Source of the DNA: an uncultured bacterium | Lineage (GTDB): Bacteria; Patescibacteriota; Dojkabacteria; SC72 | Reading direction: 5' to 3' | Assembly: GCA_938015795.1 (NCBI GenBank) | Contig: CALLXA010000016.1 | Location: forward strand, 1-7,455 | Length of the DNA: 7,455 nt | In this document: positions 1 to 6,251 of the stretch, piece by piece | Numbering within the stretch: the first letter of the stretch is position 1 | How the letters are laid out: each line of letters starts with the position of its first letter | Translations under genes and position numbers: made by a program | Notes under the pieces: model-generated | The model's database searches: none | Seen by the model: the letters and a program-made list of their open reading frames with translations, nothing else | What the model was told of the DNA's origin: nothing

Positions 1-19
1 ACGTGTGCTCTTCCGATCT
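1..19 (+). other. Illumina adapter remnant at contig end (not genomic)
   Basis: These 19 bases are identical to the 3' end of the Illumina TruSeq read-2 adapter, which finishes in GCTCTTCCGATCT. Genomic sequence starts at base 20. The lexA reading frame is intact up to the junction and becomes meaningless beyond it. The apparent end of lexA is therefore a sequencing or assembly artefact and says nothing about the organism. Confidence 0.96.
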
Positions 20-590
20 TAGGATTATTGGAATTAGGATACAGAATCACAGTATCTTTACCTTTTTTAAATTTCTTTACAGTAGCAGAATTCTCAATAA
101 TAGCAACAACAATATCACCATCATTTACTTCAGCATCTTTTTGAACCAATAGATAGTTTCCATCAACAAGTGGTTTGTCGTCAATTTTACATAAATTCAT
201 AGAGTCACCAGAAATAATAAGTGAAAAAATATTGCTTTTTTTACCAATAATATTTTGATGAACTTGCAATACACCTAAATTCTCTTCTTCTGCTGAGACA
301 ATAGGTGTGCCTGCGTTCGCATATCCCAATATGGGTATACCTATCATGTATTCATAAACTGGTTCATCATTTTCCTCTTCTCCAACTATTTGTATACCTC
401 TTGGTTCACTTGTTCTTAATATATATCCTTTCTTCTCTAAAGCTACCAGATGACTTACAACTCCTCTTTTTGTCGCGATATTAAGCATTACTTGAAGCTC
501 TCCTAATGATGGTGCGTAACCATTTTCTAAGAAGAATGTTCTAATAATATTTAATACTTGCTTCTGCTTATCTGTTAGTTTTATATCCAT
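20..590 (-). CDS. lexA: LexA SOS repressor (S24 self-cleaving), 3' end missing
   Basis: Represses SOS genes and is inactivated by RecA-stimulated self-cleavage. 190 codons are readable from the ATG at 588-590. The N-terminal winged helix-turn-helix (residues 5-70) starts with LTDKQKQVL and contains GYAPSLGEL and SHLVALEKKGYI. The S24 domain follows: scissile Ala93-Gly94 within GYANAGTP, nucleophile Ser130 in SGDSM, and general base Lys172 in ATVKKFKK. All three elements needed for autocleavage are present. About five extra residues lie between Ser130 and Lys172 compared with E. coli LexA. Roughly the last 20-25 residues are missing because the adapter begins there. The recognition-helix segment (TKRGVVSHL, 40-48) differs from both the E. 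coli and the B. subtilis versions, which fits an unusual operator. No Shine-Dalgarno precedes the ATG, only an A-rich run. A palindrome covering its own -10 suggests autorepression. Confidence 0.95.
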
Positions 591-618
591 TTTTAATGAT
601 GCTTAAATTTAATATCTA

Positions 619-646
619 AGTATACCATCGAGGTATACCCATGCAA
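619..646 (-). promoter_or_regulatory. Putative lexA promoter
   Basis: On the minus strand, TTGCAT (646-641) is followed after 16 bases by TATACT (624-619), a good sigma70-type pair. Transcription would start near 612, giving a leader of about 22 bases before the lexA ATG. The palindrome at 620-638 covers the -10 and most of the spacer, so a bound repressor would block RNA polymerase. The boxes are seen in the sequence; their use is inferred. Confidence 0.6.
620..638. promoter_or_regulatory. Palindromic operator candidate (probable LexA site)
   Basis: A perfect inverted repeat, GTATACC - 5 bases - GGTATAC, sits between lexA and the divergent gene and overlaps the lexA -10. LexA commonly represses its own gene, so this is the natural candidate operator. 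It does not match the E. coli type (CTGT-N8-ACAG) or the Gram-positive type (GAAC-N4-GTTC). A further GTATACC copy lies at 656-662, three bases upstream of the -35 of the divergent gene. Binding by another regulator cannot be excluded. Confidence 0.6.
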
Positions 647-664
647 GTACCTGTAGTATACCTG

Positions 665-693
665 TTGTAAATTTCAGTACATCTCTTTATAAT
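665..693 (+). promoter_or_regulatory. Promoter of the DUF4870-like gene
   Basis: TTGTAA (665-670) and TATAAT (688-693) are separated by exactly 17 bases, a near-consensus sigma70 promoter. The expected start is near 700, about 20 bases before the ATG at 722. The leader is A-rich without a Shine-Dalgarno. The GTATACC copy at 656-662 lies immediately upstream of the -35, so the gene could share regulation with lexA. Confidence 0.7.
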
Positions 694-721
694 TATGCAA
701 ATAATTTAAAACAAATAAGAA

Positions 722-1069
722 ATGGCAGAAGAAAAAAGTGCTAAAAAAGTATATACATTAGAGGAGATTACCTTTAACGAGGAGAATAAGACAATGGCAA
801 TATTGTCATGTATCCCTATTATCGGATTAGTAATGATGTTTGTAGAAAAAGATGATCAATTTGTTAGATATATGGGTGCACAGTTTACATTAGTTGGAGC
901 TTTAGAATTAGTAGCAATTATTCCTATCATTGGTTGGATGATAGCTCCTCTTTTAATGCCTGTTATTGTAATCTTGGTAATTATTGGTATGGTTAAAACT
1001 TCTAAGGGTGAGAGATTTGATGTTCCTGTTATTTCTAAATGGGCATTGAAATTAATGGGTGCTTTCTAA
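722..1069 (+). CDS. DUF4870/Tic20-like small membrane protein
   Basis: 115 residues. A charged N-terminal stretch (1-23) precedes three hydrophobic segments, at about 25-41, 53-71 and 73-90, and then a short basic tail. The pattern is that of the DUF4870/Tic20-like family: a first helix starting MAILSCIPIIGL, a charged turn with FVRYMGAQ (47-54) where family members have a similar FVRFHA-type stretch, a second helix ending IPIIGW, a third rich in Val/Ile, and a final VPVISKWALKL (101-111). The role of these proteins in bacteria is unknown; the plastid relative Tic20 belongs to a protein import channel, but transport is not shown here. The gene is monocistronic, with its own promoter at 665-693 and a strong terminator at 1088-1119. 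Its start ATG is preceded by AATAAGAA, not a Shine-Dalgarno. Family assignment is from recognised pattern, not a search. Confidence 0.72.
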   Translation: MAEEKSAKKVYTLEEITFNEENKTMAILSCIPIIGLVMMFVEKDDQFVRYMGAQFTLVGALELVAIIPIIGWMIAPLLMPVIVILVIIGMVKTSKGERFDVPVISKWALKLMGAF

Positions 1070-1087
1070 GTGCTTCTTAATGTATTT

Positions 1088-1119
1088 AAAAAGGGAGATT
1101 TAGGTCTCCCTTTTTTATT
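1088..1119 (+). terminator. Rho-independent terminator after the DUF4870-like gene
   Basis: An 11-bp perfect stem (1088-1098 with 1105-1115, core GGGAGA/TCTCCC) has a six-base loop and runs into T-rich sequence on the plus strand. The left arm starts with five A residues, so the same hairpin could also stop transcription on the minus strand. It separates the membrane-protein gene from the tRNA. Confidence 0.92.
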
Positions 1120-1126
1120 TTAATTG

Positions 1127-1135
1127 TGATAAAAT
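1127..1135 (+). promoter_or_regulatory. Possible extended -10 promoter of tRNA-Pro
   Basis: TGATAAAAT fits the extended -10 pattern TGn-TATAAT with one mismatch in the hexamer. It would start transcription near 1142, about nine bases before the mature tRNA 5' end. No convincing -35 is visible, because that position falls inside the terminator, which is tolerable for an extended -10 promoter. Confidence 0.45.
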
Positions 1136-1150
1136 TCTTTAGTTTGATTT

Positions 1151-1224
1151 CGGGGAGTAGTTCAGTTGGCTAGAACGCTGCTTTTGGGAAGCAGAGGTCG
1201 CAGGTTCAAGTCCTGTCTCCCCGA
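1151..1224 (+). tRNA. tRNA-Pro (anticodon TGG)
   Basis: A complete cloverleaf can be folded by hand. The acceptor stem pairs 1151-1157 with 1217-1223 (seven pairs, starting with C1-G72, as is typical of bacterial tRNA-Pro), with discriminator A1224. The D stem is 1160-1163/1173-1176. The anticodon stem is 1178-1182/1190-1194 with a seven-base loop, and the anticodon TGG is at 1185-1187. The variable loop has five bases. The T stem is 1200-1204/1212-1216 (one G-T pair) with loop TTCAAGT. The 3' CCA is not encoded and must be added by a nucleotidyltransferase. TGG can read all or most Pro codons by wobble. Confidence 0.97.
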
Positions 1225-1309
1225 TATTCACCTTACACTATTCCCCTAAAAGAAATTGCATATCAAGAATATTCCTCTTGTTTAAATCAGTAAAAAAGTA
1301 GTGAAAATT

Positions 1310-1368
1310 AATCCCTCACTCCTTACTTTTTTACCTAATATCTAGGTAATAAGGTGCGAGGGATTTTT
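1310..1368 (+). terminator. Terminator-like hairpin B in the noncoding region
   Basis: The outer stem 1310-1317/1358-1365 (AATCCCTC with GAGGGATT) continues past single mismatches to 1321-1325/1350-1354 and, after a bulge at 1326-1330, to a 7-bp inner stem 1331-1337/1343-1349 with a five-base loop. It runs into T5 (1364-1368). This could end transcripts that read past the tRNA. An alternative upstream hairpin (1290-1304/1316-1334, including 11 perfect pairs) uses the left arm of this one and would prevent it. Confidence 0.45.
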
Positions 1369-1404
1369 GCTCATTTTAGCAACAATACTGCCAAAATGAG
1401 CAAA
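1366..1404. repeat. 12-bp perfect inverted repeat (hairpin C)
   Basis: 1366-1377 (TTTGCTCATTTT) is the exact reverse complement of 1393-1404. After one mismatch, three more pairs form (1379-1381/1389-1391), leaving a seven-base loop. The right arm can instead pair with 1424-1439, so the structure is one of two alternatives. Confidence 0.8.
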
Positions 1405-1441
1405 CCAATTGCGAGAAACAAAAGTTTGTTCCTCATTTTTT
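1393..1441 (+). terminator. Alternative terminator-like hairpin C' or D
   Basis: 1393-1405 can pair with 1424-1439 (13 pairs with a three-base bulge at 1429-1431), ending in six T residues (1436-1441). A smaller hairpin in the same place pairs 1413-1421 with 1426-1434 around a four-base loop (one mismatch) and also runs into the T run. Either would look like an intrinsic terminator. The larger one is excluded if hairpin C forms. Confidence 0.4.
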
Positions 1442-1449
1442 CCTCCTTT

Positions 1450-1494
1450 TTGAGAGAATTACTGATTATACTATGGGTAGATGTTTTCTCTCAA
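1450..1494. repeat. 9-bp inverted repeat (hairpin E)
   Basis: TTGAGAGAA (1450-1458) is matched by TTCTCTCAA (1486-1494) with a 27-base loop. It lies 13 bases upstream of the candidate lemA promoter, so it may be an RNA stem or a DNA operator. A -10-like TATACT lies in the loop at 1467-1472. Confidence 0.6.
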
Positions 1495-1506
1495 GTATTA
1501 ATATTC

Positions 1507-1533
1507 TTGCAAACCCTTTACCAAAAATATAAT
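1507..1533 (+). promoter_or_regulatory. Candidate promoter of the lemA-DUF2207 operon
   Basis: TTGCAA (1507-1512) and TATAAT (1528-1533) are 15 bases apart, a little short of the optimal 17. Overlapping AT-rich hexamers allow small shifts. Transcription would start near 1540, about 30 bases before the lemA ATG. If this is the main promoter, the hairpin cluster at 1290-1494 lies upstream of the lemA transcript and would be a separate RNA rather than its leader. Confidence 0.45.
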
Positions 1534-1571
1534 ATATATAGTAGTAATATAAATTTATAATATTTAAAACA

Positions 1572-2114
1572 ATGATATACGCATTAATAGCAATAGCATT
1601 AATAGCTGTAGCTTTAATATCGCTCTACAACAAATTAGCAAAACAAAAAATTGTAGTAAATGAAGCAACAGCAGATATAGAGACATTCTTAAAACAAAGA
1701 TACGATATGATCCCTAACCTTGTTGAAACAGTTAAAGGATATGCAAAACATGAGAAAGAGGCATTTGTAGAGCTTACAGAAATGAGATCTAAAGCAATGT
1801 CAGCAGAGGGATTAGATGAAAAAGCTGAGTTTGAAAACAAAATATCTCAAGCAGTTACAAAAATATTTGCAGTAGCAGAAAACTATCCTGAACTCAAAGC
1901 AAATACAAACTTCTTAGACTTACAGAGTAATCTTAAGACTATGGAAGACAATATTCAAAAATCTAGAAGATTTTACAATGGTGCAGTTAGAGATTTTAAT
2001 ACAATGATCGCTGTATTCCCAAACAACTTAATAGCTGGAATCTTTGGATACAAAGATATGCCTTTCTTTGAGGCATCAGAGGATGAAAAAAAGAACGTTG
2101 AAGTAAAGTTCTAA
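1572..2114 (+). CDS. lemA: LemA family membrane protein
   Basis: 180 residues, the usual length for LemA. One N-terminal membrane segment (about 2-18) is followed by a long helical domain outside or inside the membrane face; topology varies in published models. Family signatures are clear: the YNKL start of the soluble part (19-22), KQRYDMIPNLVETVKGY (41-57), YPELKANTNF (105-114) with LQSNL, then RRFYNGAVRDFN (132-143) and FPNNLIAGIFGY (149-160). LemA proteins form helical-bundle oligomers at the cytoplasmic membrane; their biochemical function is not settled. The next gene, a DUF2207 protein, starts five bases after the stop, so the two are very probably co-transcribed. The start ATG is preceded by ATTTAAAACA, with no Shine-Dalgarno. 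An earlier in-frame start is not available in good context. Confidence 0.95.
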   Translation: MIYALIAIALIAVALISLYNKLAKQKIVVNEATADIETFLKQRYDMIPNLVETVKGYAKHEKEAFVELTEMRSKAMSAEGLDEKAEFENKISQAVTKIFAVAENYPELKANTNFLDLQSNLKTMEDNIQKSRRFYNGAVRDFNTMIAVFPNNLIAGIFGYKDMPFFEASEDEKKNVEVKF

Positions 2115-2119
2115 AGTAG

Positions 2120-3856
2120 ATGAAAATAAATACATTTGTAAAAACAATTTACGGTGTATTAGCATCTCTATTCTTTTTGTTAATACCTCTTAACAACGTA
2201 TTAGCAATAGAGTCAGAGAGAATAACTCTTTTTAAAAGTGATATTTCACAGAGTAAGGATACTACAATATCTATAACAGAGGAGATTCATTACTTCTTTC
2301 CTACGTCTAAACGAGGTATATATTGGGAAATTCCCGTCAATTACAAGGTAGCAGGAGCTTTTCAAAGGCCTACACTATTTCACTTAGAAAAGATGTATTA
2401 CTATAGTCAAGATAATCCAAGTACAACATATTCTAACTATGAAAAAGAAATCACAAATGGTTATGTAAGACTAAAAATAGGAGATCCAGAGACATATATC
2501 TCAGGAAATTATGTCTATGTTATTCAATATACGCTTAAGAATGCTACTAACTACTTTGATGATTACGATGAACTGTATTTAAATCTCATAGGTCCAGGTT
2601 GGAATGTACCTATCGATTCAGCATATGCAACGATTAAAACAGCTGGGAAGGTTACAGATTACAACTGTTTTACTGGAGGTGTAGATTCTAAAGAAAGTAA
2701 TTGTGAAGTAACAAAAGTAAATGATACAGAGGTAAATATTGAGATTACTAAACCATTGCAGAGTTATGAAGGATATACAACAACAATAGTTATGCCAAAA
2801 GGAACTCTCGATGACACTACTGATCAACAAAGAATTGCTTTTATAATTGCCAATATTGGTATTCTATTACCTATTCCTGTTTTAATATTTATAATCTTTA
2901 TTATAAAAAAGAAAGGCAAGAATGAAAAATTAACAATAATTCCTCATTACGAGGCACCTGAAAATCTTAATCCATTATTAGCTGGATATTTGTATTCAAA
3001 AAATCTTTCTAACAAATATATAACTGCAGAGATTTTAAGTCTTGCAATTCAAGGATATATAAAAATAAATCAGGTTAAGAAGAATAGGTATGAATTGATA
3101 AAAACATCTAAAGACAGATCCCCGTTAGAAGAAAGTCAGAATTTTTTACTTGAGGGTTTGTTTAGAAAAGAGGATGTTGTCGATACCAAATCAATGGATT
3201 CTCAATTCTATATGACTGTTTCAAAAATTAGTAGCAATATATCAACTCAGCTGTTCACAGAAGATTTATATTCCAAACAAAGAAAATCCTTATCTACAAG
3301 TTTATTACTCTTAGGAATTGCTTTTTGTGGTATTGCTCTGGTAAGTATCGGTATAGCAATAGAGTTGGCATTGATTGGATGGGTTTTTGGTTTACTAGTA
3401 TCTGGAATTATAGTTTTGATATCTTTAGCAATAATAGATCCTCGTTCTGATAAAGGAAATCAAATGTATCATGAGCTGTTAGGTTTAAAAATGTATATAA
3501 ATACAGCAGAAAAACACAGAATAGAGTTCCATAATGATCCTAAAAAGTTTCAAGGTATATTTGAACAATTGCTACCATATGCAATGATATTTGGTTTAGA
3601 AAAGAAATGGGCTAAAGAATTTGAAGATATATATACTCAACAGCCAGAATGGTATTCAGGTGATATGACAAACTTTAATGCTTATTTATTAGCCAATTCA
3701 TTAGGTACAATATCTAAAAATGTTCAAGCATACTCTACCCCACCAAGAACTAGTTCTTCGGGTTTCTCTTCTAGTCATGGTGCATCTGGTGGTAGTGGTT
3801 TTAGCGGAGGAAGTAGTGGTGGTGGTTTTGGAGGAAGCGGTGGAGGTAGTTGGTAA
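2120..3856 (+). CDS. DUF2207 domain membrane protein with Gly/Ser-rich tail
   Basis: 578 residues. A signal peptide or anchor (1-29, hydrophobic core VLASLFFLLIPL) precedes an extracytoplasmic beta-rich DUF2207 region (about 30-232), with SITEEIHYFF and KRGIYWEIPV as typical motifs and two Cys (183, 195) that could form a disulfide. A membrane segment (about 239-262) ends in KKKGK, so the following domain (263-390) is predicted cytoplasmic; it contains YITAEILSLAIQGYIKI, a winged-helix-like stretch common in this family. Two more hydrophobic segments (about 395-415 and 418-439) lead to a C-terminal region and a 32-residue Gly/Ser tail ending GGGSW, a hallmark seen on many LemA-associated membrane proteins. 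Function is unknown. The partnership with LemA is a recurrent gene pair and suggests a shared membrane complex. Downstream, 3857-3919 has a short T run but no convincing terminator hairpin. Confidence 0.92.
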   Translation: MKINTFVKTIYGVLASLFFLLIPLNNVLAIESERITLFKSDISQSKDTTISITEEIHYFFPTSKRGIYWEIPVNYKVAGAFQRPTLFHLEKMYYYSQDNPSTTYSNYEKEITNGYVRLKIGDPETYISGNYVYVIQYTLKNATNYFDDYDELYLNLIGPGWNVPIDSAYATIKTAGKVTDYNCFTGGVDSKESNCEVTKVNDTEVNIEITKPLQSYEGYTTTIVMPKGTLDDTTDQQRIAFIIANIGILLPIPVLIFIIFIIKKKGKNEKLTIIPHYEAPENLNPLLAGYLYSKNLSNKYITAEILSLAIQGYIKINQVKKNRYELIKTSKDRSPLEESQNFLLEGLFRKEDVVDTKSMDSQFYMTVSKISSNISTQLFTEDLYSKQRKSLSTSLLLLGIAFCGIALVSIGIAIELALIGWVFGLLVSGIIVLISLAIIDPRSDKGNQMYHELLGLKMYINTAEKHRIEFHNDPKKFQGIFEQLLPYAMIFGLEKKWAKEFEDIYTQQPEWYSGDMTNFNAYLLANSLGTISKNVQAYSTPPRTSSSGFSSSHGASGGSGFSGGSSGGGFGGSGGGSW

Positions 3857-3919
3857 TATATCGCAGTTTTTTTACTAGTCTTCCTTACCTTTTACTCAGT
3901 AGTTTATAACTTTTTCAGA

Positions 3920-4984
3920 TTACCACGCTATTGTATATCCTTTTCTTTCTACTCTAAATTTTGCATACTGATAATAAAGTTTGTATTTCAATTTGTTTAA
4001 AGGATAGTCTCTTGGATGTAAATATGTTACCTTAGTACCACCTAAACCTGTTTTAAAATCATTAACACCTCTCCATGGATGTTTATTACCTTCATATCCT
4101 TCTGGAACCATACCTCCAAAAAGATCTAATATCTCACATCCTAATTCCTTTGCTAATTTAACAGCTTCCCAAAACAAAAGATATGTAACACGAATATTCT
4201 TCTCTCTAAATTCTGTATCACTCCCAGCTTGATATATATACATATATTTTCCAAAAACAGTACACTGCCAAACACTAATAGCTTTCTCTTTAAAATATCC
4301 CACAATCATATAACACATGTTGTTATCAACTTGTATTTGAAGTTCGTTCAAAAGCACAGCGGATGGTTTGTCAGCATATCCTTTAAGTTCAACTGTTTGA
4401 TCATGAAATTTCCTAAATATCTCAAATTGAGAATTATCTTTAAATATTTTAGTAGAAATATCTTCATTCTTAATCAACTTATTTATATTGTTCCTTGTAG
4501 AACTACTCATATCATGTCTTAAATCTTCTTCTGTTTTTGATAGGTCGAATGTTTGAGAAACAAGAGCATCAATATTGTGAACAGGACTCTCTATCATTCC
4601 CAATTCTTTATACATATTTAACAAAACGCTATTCTCTTTATACAAAGGGGCTACTGTATACATAAAGCAGTTATTTTCCTCAGCTATATTCTTACAAAAA
4701 TCAAAAACGAATTCCCAAACTTCCTTATTATTAAATTCATCTTTAACTAAAGGTGAATGTTTAAACTCTAAATAGTTACCAAATATCTTTGATTTGTTAA
4801 TATTTCCAGTAAGTATTCCTGCAAATTGATTATCTACAACAATACTGAAATCAATAACATTTTTCCCTTCTTTCTGTAAGAAATCTAATCTTGCACTACT
4901 ATTCAAAAATGAATAATGCTTTAAAAATAATACATTATCATTCCAAACAACATTATCCTCTCTTTGTATAAATTCAATATTCAT
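3920..4984 (-). CDS. FemAB-family aminoacyltransferase (GNAT fold)
   Basis: 354 residues, typical of the FemABX/BacA-like group of tandem GNAT domains. Members use aminoacyl-tRNA to add amino acids to the lipid II stem peptide or, in wider relatives, modify other amino groups. Recognisable parts are FDLSKTEEDLRHDMSSSTRN (146-165), equivalent to the family's D-L-S-x-S-E-E-x-L...STR-x-N-I-x-K signature, the segment YMIVGYFKEKAISVWQ (225-240) in the second GNAT domain, and DLFGG (287-291) followed by HPWRGVNDFKTGLGG (302-316), the conserved W/F-K-x-G-x-G-G region. No signal peptide or membrane helix is seen, so it acts in the cytoplasm. It is last in the mutL operon, 16 bases after the DegT-like gene, with no Shine-Dalgarno. 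The amino acid and acceptor cannot be deduced; a role in peptidoglycan cross-bridges is the family-based inference. Confidence 0.87.
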   Translation of the reverse strand: MNIEFIQREDNVVWNDNVLFLKHYSFLNSSARLDFLQKEGKNVIDFSIVVDNQFAGILTGNINKSKIFGNYLEFKHSPLVKDEFNNKEVWEFVFDFCKNIAEENNCFMYTVAPLYKENSVLLNMYKELGMIESPVHNIDALVSQTFDLSKTEEDLRHDMSSSTRNNINKLIKNEDISTKIFKDNSQFEIFRKFHDQTVELKGYADKPSAVLLNELQIQVDNNMCYMIVGYFKEKAISVWQCTVFGKYMYIYQAGSDTEFREKNIRVTYLLFWEAVKLAKELGCEILDLFGGMVPEGYEGNKHPWRGVNDFKTGLGGTKVTYLHPRDYPLNKLKYKLYYQYAKFRVERKGYTIAW

Positions 4985-5000
4985 AATAGTTTCTTTAAAA

Positions 5001-6239
5001 TTAAATACTTACTCCATACTTATTTATAGCTTTAGCAATATATTCAGCGGTTTTTAGATCAACTTCAATATTAGTAGGTAAGTTAATAATATATTTACAT
5101 TTTTCTTCTGCAATAGGACAATCATTTTTGTAACCAAATATTTCCAAATTAACACCATTAGGGTAAATTGGATGGTTGTACCAATTACCAATAATTATTT
5201 TTTCTTTACTTAATATCTTATGAATTTCCTCTGTATTTGATATTAGAACAGGATACCTTAAATATATTCCCTCTCTCTCAAATTTGAACTTTTCTAATAA
5301 TTCTTTGTTATATATATTAGCAATTTTTTGACGATGGGAGTTTAATTTTTCAATTTTATCAATTTGTAGATTAAGTAATTGTGCTTGTTTTGATGATAGT
5401 CTAAAAACTTCTCTTTCATATGGATTATTAATATCAACTTGTTGTTTGATATGACCTAATTTCCTAAGAATTAATACTAAAGCCCTTCCTAATGTGAATT
5501 TCAAGTTAGGATTAGGAAAAAAATATGTATTTTTAATATAGTTCCAATATAGCTGATATTTCAACAGATATAAAAGATTCTTATTAGGTATAGTTTCTAG
5601 TTTATTATAATATTTCTTAAAGGCCTCTATATATTTTTCATTGTTAACAACAACAGCCCCGCCTTGAATTGAAGAAACTACTTTATCTTGTGAGAAGCTA
5701 AAGAAAGAGAAATCTCCTTGATGTCCAACATATTTATCATTTATCTTTGCTCCTAGTGAATGCGCACAGTCTTCAATTAAAAATATCTTCTTATTTAAAT
5801 CTCTTTCTTTGTTAATTTTATCAATCTCTCTTCTTAAATCTATTGGTATACCAAAGGTATGTTGTATGATAACGGCTCGAGTACTGTGAGTTATTTTTCT
5901 TTTAATATCCTCTATATCAATATTAAAGTCATCTTCTTGTATATCTGCATATACAGGCTTAGCACCACACCATATTATTGGTTGAGAAGCAGCCATACAT
6001 GAAAAGCTTTGAGTTATTACTTCGTCATTTTTTTTAATATCGATTACTTTTAGAATTGCATATAATGAGGATCTACCTGTGTTTAGAAAAAACACATTGT
6101 TAAAACCAAACTTTTCTTTAAATTTGTTTTCAAGTTTTATTAAATCATTACTGTTTTCAGTTGATTTAATTAGTTGTTTTGTTAAGAGAATATCTTCTTT
6201 TTCAGCGTTTGGTATAGATCCTATGAAAACACTTTTCAT
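5001..6239 (-). CDS. DegT/DnrJ/EryC1/StrS-family PLP aminotransferase
   Basis: 412 residues, family-typical length. Fold-type I PLP enzyme; members usually transfer an amino group from glutamate to a keto-sugar nucleotide. Visible motifs are NTGRSSL (53-59), the cofactor phosphate-binding turn; EDCAHSLGA (156-164), with Asp157 contacting the pyridine nitrogen; and FSFSQDKVVSSIQGG (180-194), in which Lys186 should form the Schiff base. The C-terminal part has the small-domain pattern including CPIAEEKCKYIINLPTN (373-389). All catalytic residues are present, so an active enzyme is expected. No other sugar-nucleotide genes are in the window, so the substrate is unknown. It lies 12 bases after the RsmI-like gene and 16 before femAB on the same strand, which supports co-transcription and perhaps a joint envelope role with FemAB. 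No Shine-Dalgarno is seen. Confidence 0.92.
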   Translation of the reverse strand: MKSVFIGSIPNAEKEDILLTKQLIKSTENSNDLIKLENKFKEKFGFNNVFFLNTGRSSLYAILKVIDIKKNDEVITQSFSCMAASQPIIWCGAKPVYADIQEDDFNIDIEDIKRKITHSTRAVIIQHTFGIPIDLRREIDKINKERDLNKKIFLIEDCAHSLGAKINDKYVGHQGDFSFFSFSQDKVVSSIQGGAVVVNNEKYIEAFKKYYNKLETIPNKNLLYLLKYQLYWNYIKNTYFFPNPNLKFTLGRALVLILRKLGHIKQQVDINNPYEREVFRLSSKQAQLLNLQIDKIEKLNSHRQKIANIYNKELLEKFKFEREGIYLRYPVLISNTEEIHKILSKEKIIIGNWYNHPIYPNGVNLEIFGYKNDCPIAEEKCKYIINLPTNIEVDLKTAEYIAKAINKYGVSI

Positions 6240-6251
6240 ATTTAATTCTAG

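Larger units (their letters stand above)
1225..1571. other. Noncoding region with a chain of overlapping inverted repeats
   Basis: This is the only gap over 300 bases without a recognised gene. 1225-1289 shows nothing clear. From 1290 to 1494 at least five hairpins can be drawn: A 1290-1304/1316-1334; B 1310-1337/1343-1365, followed by T5; C 1366-1381/1389-1404; C' 1393-1405/1424-1439, running into T residues; E 1450-1458/1486-1494. A and B share 1310-1334 and cannot form together. C and C' compete for 1393-1404. The remainder (1495-1571) is AT-rich and holds a candidate lemA promoter. The arrangement resembles an attenuator, riboswitch leader or structured small RNA, but I recognise no known family. 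Confidence 0.7.

Noticed and set aside
335..398. GTATAC cores inside lexA (335-340 and 392-397) as extra operator sites
   Set aside because: Single half-sites in coding sequence; the same six bases also occur by chance elsewhere, for example near 4655 and at 5846-5851.
1151..1224. tRNA gene as an integration (attachment) site
   Set aside because: No integrase, no second copy of the tRNA 3' end and no mobile genes are present nearby.
1354..1560. Open frame of 68 codons on the plus strand, with an internal ATG at 1396
   Set aside because: It runs through the inverted repeats, its product matches no family I know, its starts lie inside hairpin arms, and the lemA promoter overlaps its end. A short hydrophobic leader peptide cannot be fully excluded but has no positive support.
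1625..1840. Minus-strand open frame inside lemA
   Set aside because: Shadow of the well-supported lemA gene; no recognisable product.
2618..2830. Minus-strand open frame inside the DUF2207 gene
   Set aside because: Shadow frame with a low-complexity Cys/Ile-rich product and no family match.
3753..3853. Repeat-like GGT/AGT-rich stretch as a tandem repeat array
   Set aside because: It is simply the coding sequence of the Gly/Ser-rich tail of the DUF2207 protein; units are irregular.
3857..3919. Possible bidirectional terminator between the convergent DUF2207 and femAB genes
   Set aside because: There are T runs in both directions, but I could not draw a stem of more than a few pairs next to them.
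4229..4522. Plus-strand open frame antisense to the FemAB-family gene
   Set aside because: The opposite strand carries a clear FemAB protein with conserved motifs in this same stretch.
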